DNA from: Limnothrix sp. FACHB-406
Lineage (GTDB): Bacteria; Cyanobacteriota; Cyanobacteriia; CACIAM-69d
NCBI RefSeq assembly: GCF_014698235.1
Contig: NZ_JACJSP010000015.1
Coordinates: 42,084-106,083, forward strand
Reading direction: 5' to 3'
DNA length: 64,000 bases
This document shows, piece by piece, positions 45,693-53,697 of the stretch. Positions within the stretch are counted from its first letter, which is position 1. Each line of letters opens with the position of its first letter. Both the position numbers and the translations under genes were made by a program. The notes below the pieces were generated by a model that saw only the letters and a list, made by a program, of their open reading frames with translations, had not been told where the DNA came from and did no database searches.

Positions 45693-47114
45693 ATGACTGA
45701 TTTTAGTAAAAGTGATGAGCTAAACACCCAAATTCAATACCGACTCATTGAAAGACTCGCGGAATCAGAGCGCCGCTATCGAACCCTAGTGGAAAACCTG
45801 AGTGAAATTGTTTTTAAGGTTGATCATTTGGGTCAAATTACCTTTTTAAATCCAGCTTGGACGAAGATTCTCGGCTTTCCGATTGATTTGTGCTTAGGCA
45901 AATCCCTGGCCCAGTTTATGGATGAAACTGAGCAAGCGGGCTGGCAAACGATGATGGCTAACTTAGATCATTGCGCCACTTTGCGACAGGAGCTTCACTT
46001 TCGAGATCATACTCAGAAGACAGTTTGGTTAGAAATTACGATTCAGCCCCGTGGCGCTGATGGTGAATTTTCAGGATCTTTAACGGACGTGACCGATCGC
46101 CACCAGGCTGAGCAATTGCTGCAACGGATGAATACGGAACTCGAAAAACGGGTTGCCCAACGAACGCAAGCTCTGAATGCAGCTAATCAAAAGTTACAAG
46201 CCACGATCGAGCGGCTTCAGCAAACCCAATGCGATCTGGTGCAGTCTGAAAAAATGTCGGGTTTGGTGCAGCTTGTGGCTGGGGTTGCCCATGAAATTAA
46301 TAATCCCGTGAACTTTATCCATGGAAATTTGGAATATTTAGAAGAATATTTGCAAACGCTGATTCAATCTTTGGAGTTTCATCAGGCCCAGGACTTGAAA
46401 ACGGCTGCGGTAATTCCATCACTCACCGAAACCATTGATTTAGAATTTTTGAAAGAGGACTCTCAAAAAATCATCAATTCGATGCGAACGGGGACTCATC
46501 GCATTCGGCAAATTGTTTTAGATTTACGGAATTTCTCGCGAATTGATGAATCTGAGCTAAAAACCATCAGTGTACATGAAGATATTGATGGAATTCTCAA
46601 AATCTTAAATTACCAACTAAAAGCCAAGCTGCAATCAATTTCCATTTCCAAAAATTATGGTCAATTGCCTTTAATTGAATGTTATCCTCGATATCTAAAT
46701 CAAGCGTTAATGAGTATTTTGGAAAATGCGATCGATGCGATCGGGGAAGCTGTTAAAAAAGCAGACTCGAAAATTATTATGCCCAGCAGTTCCACCTATT
46801 TTGGGACAATTGAAATTAGTACCTTTGTTCTGGATAGCCAATGGATTGCGATTGAAATTGCTGATAATGGAATCGGAATTCCGCTACTGATTCAGGGCAA
46901 AATTTTCAATCCTTTCTTTACAACTAAGGATGTAGGTAAAGGAACTGGAATGGGACTGGCCATTAGCTATCAAATCATTACGGAAAAACATCGAGGGAAA
47001 CTCAGTTTCCGATCTCAATACGGCCAGGGCACAACTTTCACGATCCAAATTCCAATTCAGCAAATCAATTTGGCTGATTCACCCGCGCAGGAGTCGGCGA
47101 ATTCCCAACGCTAG
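45693..47114 (+). CDS. PAS sensor histidine kinase
   Basis: The 473-residue soluble kinase has PAS (~25-140, YRTLVENLSEIVFKVDHLGQITFLNPAW), a coiled coil (~140-185) and HisKA with H200 in VAGVAHEINNPVNFIHGNLEYL. A His-box insertion follows, then the HATPase region (N-box LNQALMSILENAIDAIG, G1 ADNGIGIP, G2 GKGTGMGLAIS). No membrane segment is present. The HEINNPVNFIHGN motif marks a large cyanobacterial kinase group. No cognate regulator gene is adjacent. Confidence 0.9.
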   Translation: MTDFSKSDELNTQIQYRLIERLAESERRYRTLVENLSEIVFKVDHLGQITFLNPAWTKILGFPIDLCLGKSLAQFMDETEQAGWQTMMANLDHCATLRQELHFRDHTQKTVWLEITIQPRGADGEFSGSLTDVTDRHQAEQLLQRMNTELEKRVAQRTQALNAANQKLQATIERLQQTQCDLVQSEKMSGLVQLVAGVAHEINNPVNFIHGNLEYLEEYLQTLIQSLEFHQAQDLKTAAVIPSLTETIDLEFLKEDSQKIINSMRTGTHRIRQIVLDLRNFSRIDESELKTISVHEDIDGILKILNYQLKAKLQSISISKNYGQLPLIECYPRYLNQALMSILENAIDAIGEAVKKADSKIIMPSSSTYFGTIEISTFVLDSQWIAIEIADNGIGIPLLIQGKIFNPFFTTKDVGKGTGMGLAISYQIITEKHRGKLSFRSQYGQGTTFTIQIPIQQINLADSPAQESANSQR

Positions 47115-47124
47115 AACGTTCGGC

Positions 47125-47922
47125 CTAGGCTTTGGGGGTGGCAAGCTGGGCCTGGAGGGGGCGGGCGTTGGTTCCTAATCGGGTTTGCAACTCGGTGAGC
47201 AGGGCGGGGGCGATCGCCTGGGGTTCTGGAAACAGCAACCAAGTCACCCCTTCGGAACAGGGGGGCGTGGTGAGGGAGCCTTGGTAGTGGTAGAGCGATC
47301 GGGGGATGGGGGGCAACAGGTCGGCGGGGTTCCCTTGCCAAGCGCGATCGAGGCTGCTTCCAAGGGCGATCGGCGCGCGGGCTAATAAGTCTTGCAACAG
47401 TTGGGGAGCGGCTCGATCGAGCTGGGAAGCGGCGGTCTGGGTTGGCGCGGCCGTTAACCAAAGGCCCAACACCAATAGGGATCCGGCCCGATCGCGGTGG
47501 ACAAAATGCACTTCTGCGGGAAAGGTGCGGCCGGCGCGGTGATGCTCGCTGGGGTGGTGAAAGTGGAATTGCAAGAGGTCATGGGGTCGATCGCCCAGAT
47601 GCAAGGTGCAAGTGCCGGGCGGGCAGTCCACAAAGATCGATCGCCCCGTGTTGCGAGCCGTCAGGGGTACGGATTGGTAATCTAGCCGCAAATCCACGGG
47701 CCCAAGCTGTTTCTGGGCAGCCAGATCGATCGGGGATTGGCGCTGACCGAGGCCACAGGCCGCAAAGGCAGGATCCAGCTCGCTCCAGTGGTTGGGGCCG
47801 GTGGGGCCGTCATAGCTCCAACGGGTGGCGGCCCGAGCGGGGCGATCGCCAAATCCAGCCCAACCCCCAAGGGCCCCGCCCAGCGCGAGGGATCCTTGCC
47901 ACAACCACTGACGACGTTTCAT
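47125..47922 (-). CDS. ecaA: Alpha-class carbonic anhydrase, exported
   Basis: The 265-residue zinc enzyme catalyses CO2 and bicarbonate interconversion outside the cytoplasm. The twin-arginine-like signal MKRRQWLWQGSLALGG ends near ARA-A (~31). Zinc ligands are H120 and H122 (LLQFHFHHPSEH) and H139 (AEVHFVHRD). GQRQSPIDL and LTTPPCSEGVTWLLF are family landmarks, and two Cys (56, ~219) can form the usual disulfide. The start was chosen at the ATG of the signal peptide. The zam-like gene lies 137 bp upstream on the same strand. Confidence 0.92.
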   Translation of the reverse strand: MKRRQWLWQGSLALGGALGGWAGFGDRPARAATRWSYDGPTGPNHWSELDPAFAACGLGQRQSPIDLAAQKQLGPVDLRLDYQSVPLTARNTGRSIFVDCPPGTCTLHLGDRPHDLLQFHFHHPSEHHRAGRTFPAEVHFVHRDRAGSLLVLGLWLTAAPTQTAASQLDRAAPQLLQDLLARAPIALGSSLDRAWQGNPADLLPPIPRSLYHYQGSLTTPPCSEGVTWLLFPEPQAIAPALLTELQTRLGTNARPLQAQLATPKA

Positions 47923-48009
47923 GGCTTGCTCTTGACTTCTGAATGGCCCGATTTCTAGTTCCCGATTCCCAATGTTCAGGAACCAACGTTCAGGAACCAG
48001 TTCCCAAGC

Positions 48010-48040
48010 AAAAGGAGCGATCACCAGGGCGATCGCTCCT
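48010..48040 (-). terminator. Probable intrinsic terminator after the zam-like gene
   Basis: On the minus strand AGGAGCGATC (48040-48031), an 8-base loop and GATCGCTCCT (48022-48013) form a 10-bp stem followed by a short T run. It lies between the zam-like stop and the carbonic anhydrase gene, so cotranscription of the two may be only partial. Confidence 0.65.
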
Positions 48041-48059
48041 TCTAGGATAGGCAGCGGAT

Positions 48060-50471
48060 CTAGTCGTCGTCGAACTCGTCGAGGGGCGCTTCCAAATCGT
48101 CCGGCTCGCGGAGATCCACAAGATCCGACTCTTCCGGCTCCTCAGCCCCGTAGCCAAAGGTCAGATCCGAATCATCGGCTTCGTCCTCATCGTCCACCAG
48201 CGCATCAAAGTTGGACTCGGCCCCGCCACTGACGGCCACCAAGTCAATCTGTTGGCGGTAGTAGTCCACGCCGCGCACTTCCACTTCCACACGGCCCCCG
48301 AGGGCGTATTGGCGGCGGCTCTTGCGACCGATCAACATTTGCTGGCGCGATCGATACTCGTACCAGTCGTCCTTCAGGGAGGACACATGCACCAGCCCTT
48401 CAATGCCCAAGGCCTCTAGCTCCACAAAGAAGCCGTAGGACTGCACGCCCACGATCGGGCCGCTGAAGGTTTCGCCAATTCGGGCCCGCATGGCGGCGGT
48501 TTTGCGGAGGCCGTGGCTGTCGGCGGCGGCTTCTTGGATCAATCGTTCCCGATCGCTCAGCAGCCAGGCCGCGCTGGTGATCGAGGCTTCCAACTCCTGT
48601 TGATCTTCCGTGGGCAACAGGTTCCAGCCGATCGCCCCATGGCAAGAACTGTGGTGCAAATTCACGCCTTCTTTGCTGCGGGCCGTGCGTCGATCGCGCC
48701 CCTTGGCAAAGAGGGTGTTCAAGCTCCGTTGCACCAACAGGTCTCCGTAATGGCGGGTGGGCGCATTGAGGGTGGTGTAAACCGGCAGGGCCAAACCAAA
48801 GTGGGAGCGGGGTTCGTGGCTGTAGGCGGCTGGCTTCAGGGCTTCCACCAACAGACGATTCAGGATTTTGCGGGTGTCGCCGTCGGTGGCCTGTTGCAGC
48901 CACTGTTGCACATCGCGGGGGGTCACCTGATCCGGCTGCTCCAGGGTCAACTCCAAGCCCAGGTTGCCGGCCAACCGCAGGGTTTCCTGCACATCCCCGG
49001 GACTGGGGGCCGCTTGCACTCGGTAGAGCGTGGGCACTTGCAGGGCTTGCAGATGGCTGGCCACCACGGCATTGGCGGCGATCGTCACTTCCGCTAACAG
49101 GACGCGGGCTGTGGGAGCAATCCCGATCGGGGCGATCGGCGCACCGGGCACATCCTCGCGATCAAACGAGGTCAGCCCTCGGTAACCGCTCAGATCAAAC
49201 CCGCCTCGGCTGAGCCGCTGTCCCCGCAGGGCCGCCGCCAGGGTTTTCAGTTGGGTCAACAAATCCCCGATCGCGGGGGCTTGGGGCAACTCCGGATCCG
49301 CCTGGTTGCCGTCCAAGAACGCATCGAGCTGGGCTTCCGTCAGGGTGGCATCGGCCCGCACCACGCTGGGATGAATTTCAAACTCCAGTAATTCACCCTG
49401 ATCATTAAAGGTCAGCAGCACGGAAGTGGCCAGGCGATCGCACCCTAGACCCAAGGAACCATGGCGTGCGTAAAGATCCGCCGGGAACAGCGGCAACCAT
49501 TGGGCCCCTAAGTCGGCCGCCACACCCCGCCGCCGGGCTTCGCGATCGAGCGGTGAATCCGGTTCCACATAGTGAGCCACATCGGGCACATGCAGCCCCA
49601 ACCGCATATGGCCCGCCGGGTTGGTTTCCAAGGTAATGGCCCGATCGATCACCGGGGGCAGCTCTCCGGCCGTGGCGGTCACCGTTGCCACCGTCAGCAG
49701 CGATCGCAAATCCAACCGTCCTTGAATGGCACTCGCCTTCAAGCTATCCGCCGGAGCCGGTAACGCCGCCGCCGCCGCCAAAACCTCCTCCGGGAAGCTT
49801 TCATGTAGCCCATACTTACAGACCACAATGTCAGCCGGAGCCGCCGCGTCCGCATCGGCTCCCAACACCTTGATCACGCGGCCCAAGGGCGGCAACTGCC
49901 CGATCGGGTAACGGACAATTTCCACGCTCACCAGGTAGTTGACGATCGCGTCCAAGTCCACCCCGCTGGTGTCCAGTTCCACCCGGAACAGCAATCGATC
50001 GTCCAAAGGAGCTGCCCGAAAAATCCCGTCCTCGCCCTTTTCCACCCGGGCCAACAGGGACGAATTGGCCCGATCGAGCACCAGCTCCACATGGCCCTCG
50101 GGACTGCGCCGCCGACTGCGACCGCCGCCCTCTTTGATCACCTTCACCAACACCCGATCGCCATTCCAGGCATGATTCAGGTGACATTCCCGCACATAGA
50201 CATCTTCCGCGTCGTCGTCATCCTGAATGGCAAAGCAAAACCCCTTACTGGAGCAACGCAGCTTGGCCTCAAACATGCCCTCCTGTTCCAACCGGCGATA
50301 GCGACCGCGCTCCTTATTCAAAATCCCCAACTTTTCCAGTGCGTCCAGGGCAATCTGAAGCTGGCGATTGCCGCGTCCTTCGCGAGTGCCCAACTTTTGT
50401 TCAAGAACCTTTGGCGTGAGCGACTTTTCTGAGGTAAAGCTCGCGAGTAGGGAAGCGATCGAAAATTCCAT
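48060..50471 (-). CDS. zam: RNase II/R-family (RNB) protein, Zam-like
   Basis: The ~803-residue protein has an N-terminal winged-helix region, cold-shock domains (AKLRCSSKGFCFAIQDDDDAEDVYVRECHLNHAWNGD), an RNB domain (~260-620), an S1 domain (~650-740, GPIVGVQSYGFFVELEALGIEGLVHVSSL) and an acidic tail. It matches cyanobacterial Zam, named for acetazolamide resistance. Where active enzymes have the DxxDARDxDDA signature, this one reads TATAGELPPVIDRAITLE, so the metal-binding aspartates appear lost; LNAPTRHYGDLL replaces TSPIRRYPDLL. It may bind RNA without cutting it (inference). The ATG at 50471 was chosen over an upstream TTG. Confidence 0.85.
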   Translation of the reverse strand: MEFSIASLLASFTSEKSLTPKVLEQKLGTREGRGNRQLQIALDALEKLGILNKERGRYRRLEQEGMFEAKLRCSSKGFCFAIQDDDDAEDVYVRECHLNHAWNGDRVLVKVIKEGGGRSRRRSPEGHVELVLDRANSSLLARVEKGEDGIFRAAPLDDRLLFRVELDTSGVDLDAIVNYLVSVEIVRYPIGQLPPLGRVIKVLGADADAAAPADIVVCKYGLHESFPEEVLAAAAALPAPADSLKASAIQGRLDLRSLLTVATVTATAGELPPVIDRAITLETNPAGHMRLGLHVPDVAHYVEPDSPLDREARRRGVAADLGAQWLPLFPADLYARHGSLGLGCDRLATSVLLTFNDQGELLEFEIHPSVVRADATLTEAQLDAFLDGNQADPELPQAPAIGDLLTQLKTLAAALRGQRLSRGGFDLSGYRGLTSFDREDVPGAPIAPIGIAPTARVLLAEVTIAANAVVASHLQALQVPTLYRVQAAPSPGDVQETLRLAGNLGLELTLEQPDQVTPRDVQQWLQQATDGDTRKILNRLLVEALKPAAYSHEPRSHFGLALPVYTTLNAPTRHYGDLLVQRSLNTLFAKGRDRRTARSKEGVNLHHSSCHGAIGWNLLPTEDQQELEASITSAAWLLSDRERLIQEAAADSHGLRKTAAMRARIGETFSGPIVGVQSYGFFVELEALGIEGLVHVSSLKDDWYEYRSRQQMLIGRKSRRQYALGGRVEVEVRGVDYYRQQIDLVAVSGGAESNFDALVDDEDEADDSDLTFGYGAEEPEESDLVDLREPDDLEAPLDEFDDD

Positions 50472-50962
50472 GAAGCGCGTCAACCTCCGGGCACAGAGAA
50501 TGGGATGGGGCGAATGAGGCGCGAGCGACAGCCATCACAGTGCTGCGAACAGCATTGTTGAATGCCATGAACATTAACCGTACTGACGACGATCCCTATG
50601 CCTCTGGAGCGTTGCTGGTCGGGGCCCGTCGCATCGATCGGGCGGGAAATCCACAAGCGTCACTCGAGCTAGGGCCGGAAGGGTTCCGCATTGGGTGCTG
50701 CAAGATCTTGAACCGGCAAGATCGAAGTTGCAGCGTTGTGGCATTGGGAGGGGGTGGTCGATGGGAACCCTCGTCCAAAGACACTCCAAACACCAAATCA
50801 ATGCAGGAACACACTGGAGGGAGCGGCTGCGCTCGGGCCCATCTACGCTAGAGCGTGGCGTGCACCTTGTCAATCATTGACACGCGGGTTACCCTAGCCG
50901 CACGATCGCCGCCATCCCCCCGTTTGCTCAGCCCGCCCACCTAACCGAGATCGGTTTGTGCC
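50472..50962. other. Divergent intergenic region
   Basis: The region separates the divergent zam-like gene and the following Pro-rich protein gene. I see no convincing ORF. A long imperfect hairpin is present at 50697-50734 (listed separately). The remainder has no repeat or motif I recognise. Confidence 0.5.
50697..50734. other. Stem-loop in the zam-side intergenic region
   Basis: GCTGCAA (50697-50703) and ATCTTG (50705-50710) pair with CAAGAT (50717-50722) and TTGCAGC (50728-50734), interrupted by internal bulges, with a 6-base loop AACCGG. There is no T-run. It could belong to a 5' leader of either divergent gene. Confidence 0.6.
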
Positions 50963-51781
50963 ATGTTTGCCGAATTCCGTGCCCGTTATCCTAACGGCAG
51001 CCTCACATCCGAAATCATTGAAGTGAATCAGGGAAAGTTTATTGTGCGGGCGGCCGTCACCCTGGAAGGCACGGTGTTGGCCACGGGGTTTGGCGCTTCG
51101 GAGCAACTGGAGGAAGCCGAAGATCGGGCCCGGTTGCGGGCCTTGGAAGCGGTGGGTTTGTTTTTGGAACCGGCCGATCGGGGGCAGGCCCAACTGATCA
51201 GCAGCACCCCCACTTATCAGCTTCCGGCCGCCTTGTCGGTGGTGACCCCGATTGCAGCCCCCATCTCGACCCCGATTCCGGCTCCCCTGGCCGCGCCGAT
51301 GGTTGATGTGGTTAGTGACCGATTTGATGATCGATCGCCCGATCGATTTGACGGTCGATCGGGCATGGATCCAGCCCTGGATCCAACCCTGGAATCCACA
51401 TCGCCCGGCTATGAGGATCTCTACGAGGTTGAGCATGGGGCGAGCGACCCCTTGCCCACCATGGAACCAGAATGGCCCCCAGAGCCGGAACCAGAGCCGG
51501 CCCCGGCTCCTGCCCCCAAGCGATCGCGCCGTGCCGCCAGCCCGCCTGCGCCCACCCCTATCCCTGTGCCCACGCCGGCCCCTGCGCCCGCACCCACGGA
51601 CTTATCCGACGCGATCGCCCAAACAGACGTGTTGATGAAGCGTTTGGGCTGGAACAAGCAACAGGGCGTGGAATATTTACAAATGGCCTTTGGTAAGCGC
51701 ACCCGGGCCCAACTGACTGATCGGGAACTGTTGCAGTTCTTGCAGCACCTGCAAACCCTAGCCGATGACCCGGACTTTTAG
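50963..51781 (+). CDS. Conserved cyanobacterial protein with Pro-rich middle, unknown function
   Basis: The protein has 272 residues. The N-terminal domain (~1-75, FRARYPNGSLTSEIIEVNQ, FIVRAAVTLEGTVLATGFGASEQLEEAEDRARLRALEAVG) looks like an alpha/beta domain. A ~130-residue Pro/Ala/Asp-rich linker includes a basic patch (PKRSRRAAS), and a helical C-terminus follows (~215-270, VLMKRLGWNKQQGVEYLQMAFGKRTRAQLTDRELLQFLQHL). The two ends resemble pieces seen in single-strand annealing or DNA-processing proteins, but I cannot assign it. Start ATG 50963. Confidence 0.65.
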   Translation: MFAEFRARYPNGSLTSEIIEVNQGKFIVRAAVTLEGTVLATGFGASEQLEEAEDRARLRALEAVGLFLEPADRGQAQLISSTPTYQLPAALSVVTPIAAPISTPIPAPLAAPMVDVVSDRFDDRSPDRFDGRSGMDPALDPTLESTSPGYEDLYEVEHGASDPLPTMEPEWPPEPEPEPAPAPAPKRSRRAASPPAPTPIPVPTPAPAPAPTDLSDAIAQTDVLMKRLGWNKQQGVEYLQMAFGKRTRAQLTDRELLQFLQHLQTLADDPDF

Positions 51782-51855
51782 GGCCCGACTGGCAAGGCTT
51801 GGGGCCCAAAGGCCATGAGCTATAACCAGGAAACTGGCGAGACATCGACAACGCC

Positions 51856-51883
51856 ACGACCCAGAAACCACGACCCAGAAACC
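51856..51883. repeat. 14-bp tandem duplication abutting a start codon
   Basis: ACGACCCAGAAACC is repeated exactly at 51856-51869 and 51870-51883; the preferred ATG (51884) is the next base. Confidence 0.9.
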
Positions 51884-53560
51884 ATGACCGATCGAGCAAT
51901 GCGAGCACCACGTTGGTTGGTTTGGGGATCGATTGGGCTAATCACCATTGGCTGCCTGCTGCGATTTTCCGGTTTAGGCCAGTTCCTGCCTTGGTATGAC
52001 GAACTGGCGACATTGCAGCACATCGCCGTCCAATCGGAATTGGATCTCACCCAACTGTGGCAGGGGCGCGAACAGGTTTTGGCCGATCTATGGCACAGCC
52101 TATCGACAAAACCCCAAAAGACCACCTGGGATATGGTCACATCCCTCGCCACCCATGATGCCCATCACCCGCCCCTGTATTACCTGTTTGTGCGCGTCTG
52201 GGCCGACTGGTTTGGCAACACGATCGTCAGCCTCCGCACCGCCACGGCGATCATGGGGGTGATCCTGCTGGCCAGTGTTTTTTGGCTCCTGCGGCAACTG
52301 AGTCAGCGTCCCAGCCTGCCTTGGGTGGGCACGGCGTTGGTTGCCCTGTCTCCCTTGCAAATTCTCTATGCCCAGGAGGCGAGGGAATATGTGATCTGGC
52401 TGATTTTTTTTGTGCTGTCCAGCGGATTTTTAGCCCGATCGCTGCGTCATTCCACCTGGCCCCACTGGTTGCTGTATGGAATTACCCTCACCCTGAATTG
52501 GTATAGCCATTTGCTGGGGGGGTTTGTGCTGCTGGGCCATGGCCTTTGGGTTGGGGTTTGGCTGTGGCGATCAGGCGATCGGAACTGGCGACGGGCAATC
52601 CCTTGGGCGATCGCCGCCGTTGGAACCCTGCTGGCCATTTCCCCTTGGATTTGGGTGCTCTATCGAGTCCAAACCCAATCAGCCGCCTCCCTGGCCTGGC
52701 TCAGTCAGGCGGGGCCCCCAGGAATTCACCGTTGGGCAGCCCTGCGGGCCTTTGCCGCCACCCTGTGGGATAACCAACCGAATCTTTGGGCTTCCTTCCC
52801 AACGGCGACCGATGTTCCCTGCCTGCTGGTGACCCTGTGGATGATTGTGGCCTTGGTGGGATGTTGGCGATCGGGAGAACCCTTGCTCAAGGGGTTTGTT
52901 CTCAGTGCAGTGGCCCCGTTCCTCTTGCTGGTCTGGCTGCCTGCGATTGTGATGGATCGAACGATGGCTTCCATCATTCGCTACCAGTTCCCCTTGCTTT
53001 TGGGAATGCAAGTGGTGTTGGCCAACTGGATTGTCACGACCTGCGAGCAAATTACCCCGAAGCCTGTCCAAGAATGGCCCCAGCCCCTATCGTTCTATTT
53101 ATTCCGCTGGCGCTGGATGCCCCACTGTTTTGCGGCGCTGTTGGCGATTTTGTTGCTGGTTGCTAACCTGAACGCCGCCAGAGCACGCTCCTGGCAATTG
53201 TCCTGGTGGAGCAAGGGGGGAACCGTTTCTGTCGAAATTGCCAAAGCCCTGAAAGAAATTGATCGCCCCCTGTTGGTGATGACCGATATCCCTGGGTATT
53301 CCCTTTCTGCTTTGGCCTTGAGCCACGCCAGCGATCGCCTGAAATCTCGCGGTGTTACTGTTTGGCTGGCTCCCAGTTTCCAAGGCTTGAACTGGCCCGA
53401 TCGCCCCAACACCTTTTTGTTTAGTCCATCCCCTGATCTCCGCCAGGCGATCGAGCAGCGGGGTCAGCGGTTGATTCCCTTCGGAACTAGTTGGTGGAAT
53501 TTGTGGCGATTGCAATCCGCCCCGCCCGATCGCCCCGCGCCCGATCGCCCCTCAACTTAG
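51884..53560 (+). CDS. GT39-like membrane glycosyltransferase (first copy)
   Basis: The ~558-residue protein has about 11 membrane helices. The N-terminal loop with the acidic catalytic pair is QFLPWYDELATLQHIA, followed by HHPPLYYLFVRVW, features of the dolichyl-phosphate mannosyltransferase/ArnT superfamily, which transfers sugars from polyprenyl phosphate on the outer face. The soluble C-terminus ends in repeated PDRPAPDRPST. The start was set at 51884 because the paralogue begins at the equivalent place; an in-frame ATG at 51815 would read through the repeat. The acceptor is unknown. Confidence 0.82.
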   Translation: MTDRAMRAPRWLVWGSIGLITIGCLLRFSGLGQFLPWYDELATLQHIAVQSELDLTQLWQGREQVLADLWHSLSTKPQKTTWDMVTSLATHDAHHPPLYYLFVRVWADWFGNTIVSLRTATAIMGVILLASVFWLLRQLSQRPSLPWVGTALVALSPLQILYAQEAREYVIWLIFFVLSSGFLARSLRHSTWPHWLLYGITLTLNWYSHLLGGFVLLGHGLWVGVWLWRSGDRNWRRAIPWAIAAVGTLLAISPWIWVLYRVQTQSAASLAWLSQAGPPGIHRWAALRAFAATLWDNQPNLWASFPTATDVPCLLVTLWMIVALVGCWRSGEPLLKGFVLSAVAPFLLLVWLPAIVMDRTMASIIRYQFPLLLGMQVVLANWIVTTCEQITPKPVQEWPQPLSFYLFRWRWMPHCFAALLAILLLVANLNAARARSWQLSWWSKGGTVSVEIAKALKEIDRPLLVMTDIPGYSLSALALSHASDRLKSRGVTVWLAPSFQGLNWPDRPNTFLFSPSPDLRQAIEQRGQRLIPFGTSWWNLWRLQSAPPDRPAPDRPST

Positions 53561-53697
53561 CCACTAGCCACCGCTGATCGCTTTTCTAGAGCGAACAACG
53601 CATATTTCTTGTGTAGATCTTTCGCACTGAACTGATACGAATTGGTTCCATGCGTCATGGGCTATAACCAGAAAAATGGCGAAAAATTGACAAAAAC

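Noticed and set aside
50540..50851. 103-codon ORF between the zam-like gene and the Pro-rich protein gene
   Set aside because: Composition and predicted protein lack any family-like pattern, there is no ribosome site, and it overlaps the hairpin of a divergent promoter region.
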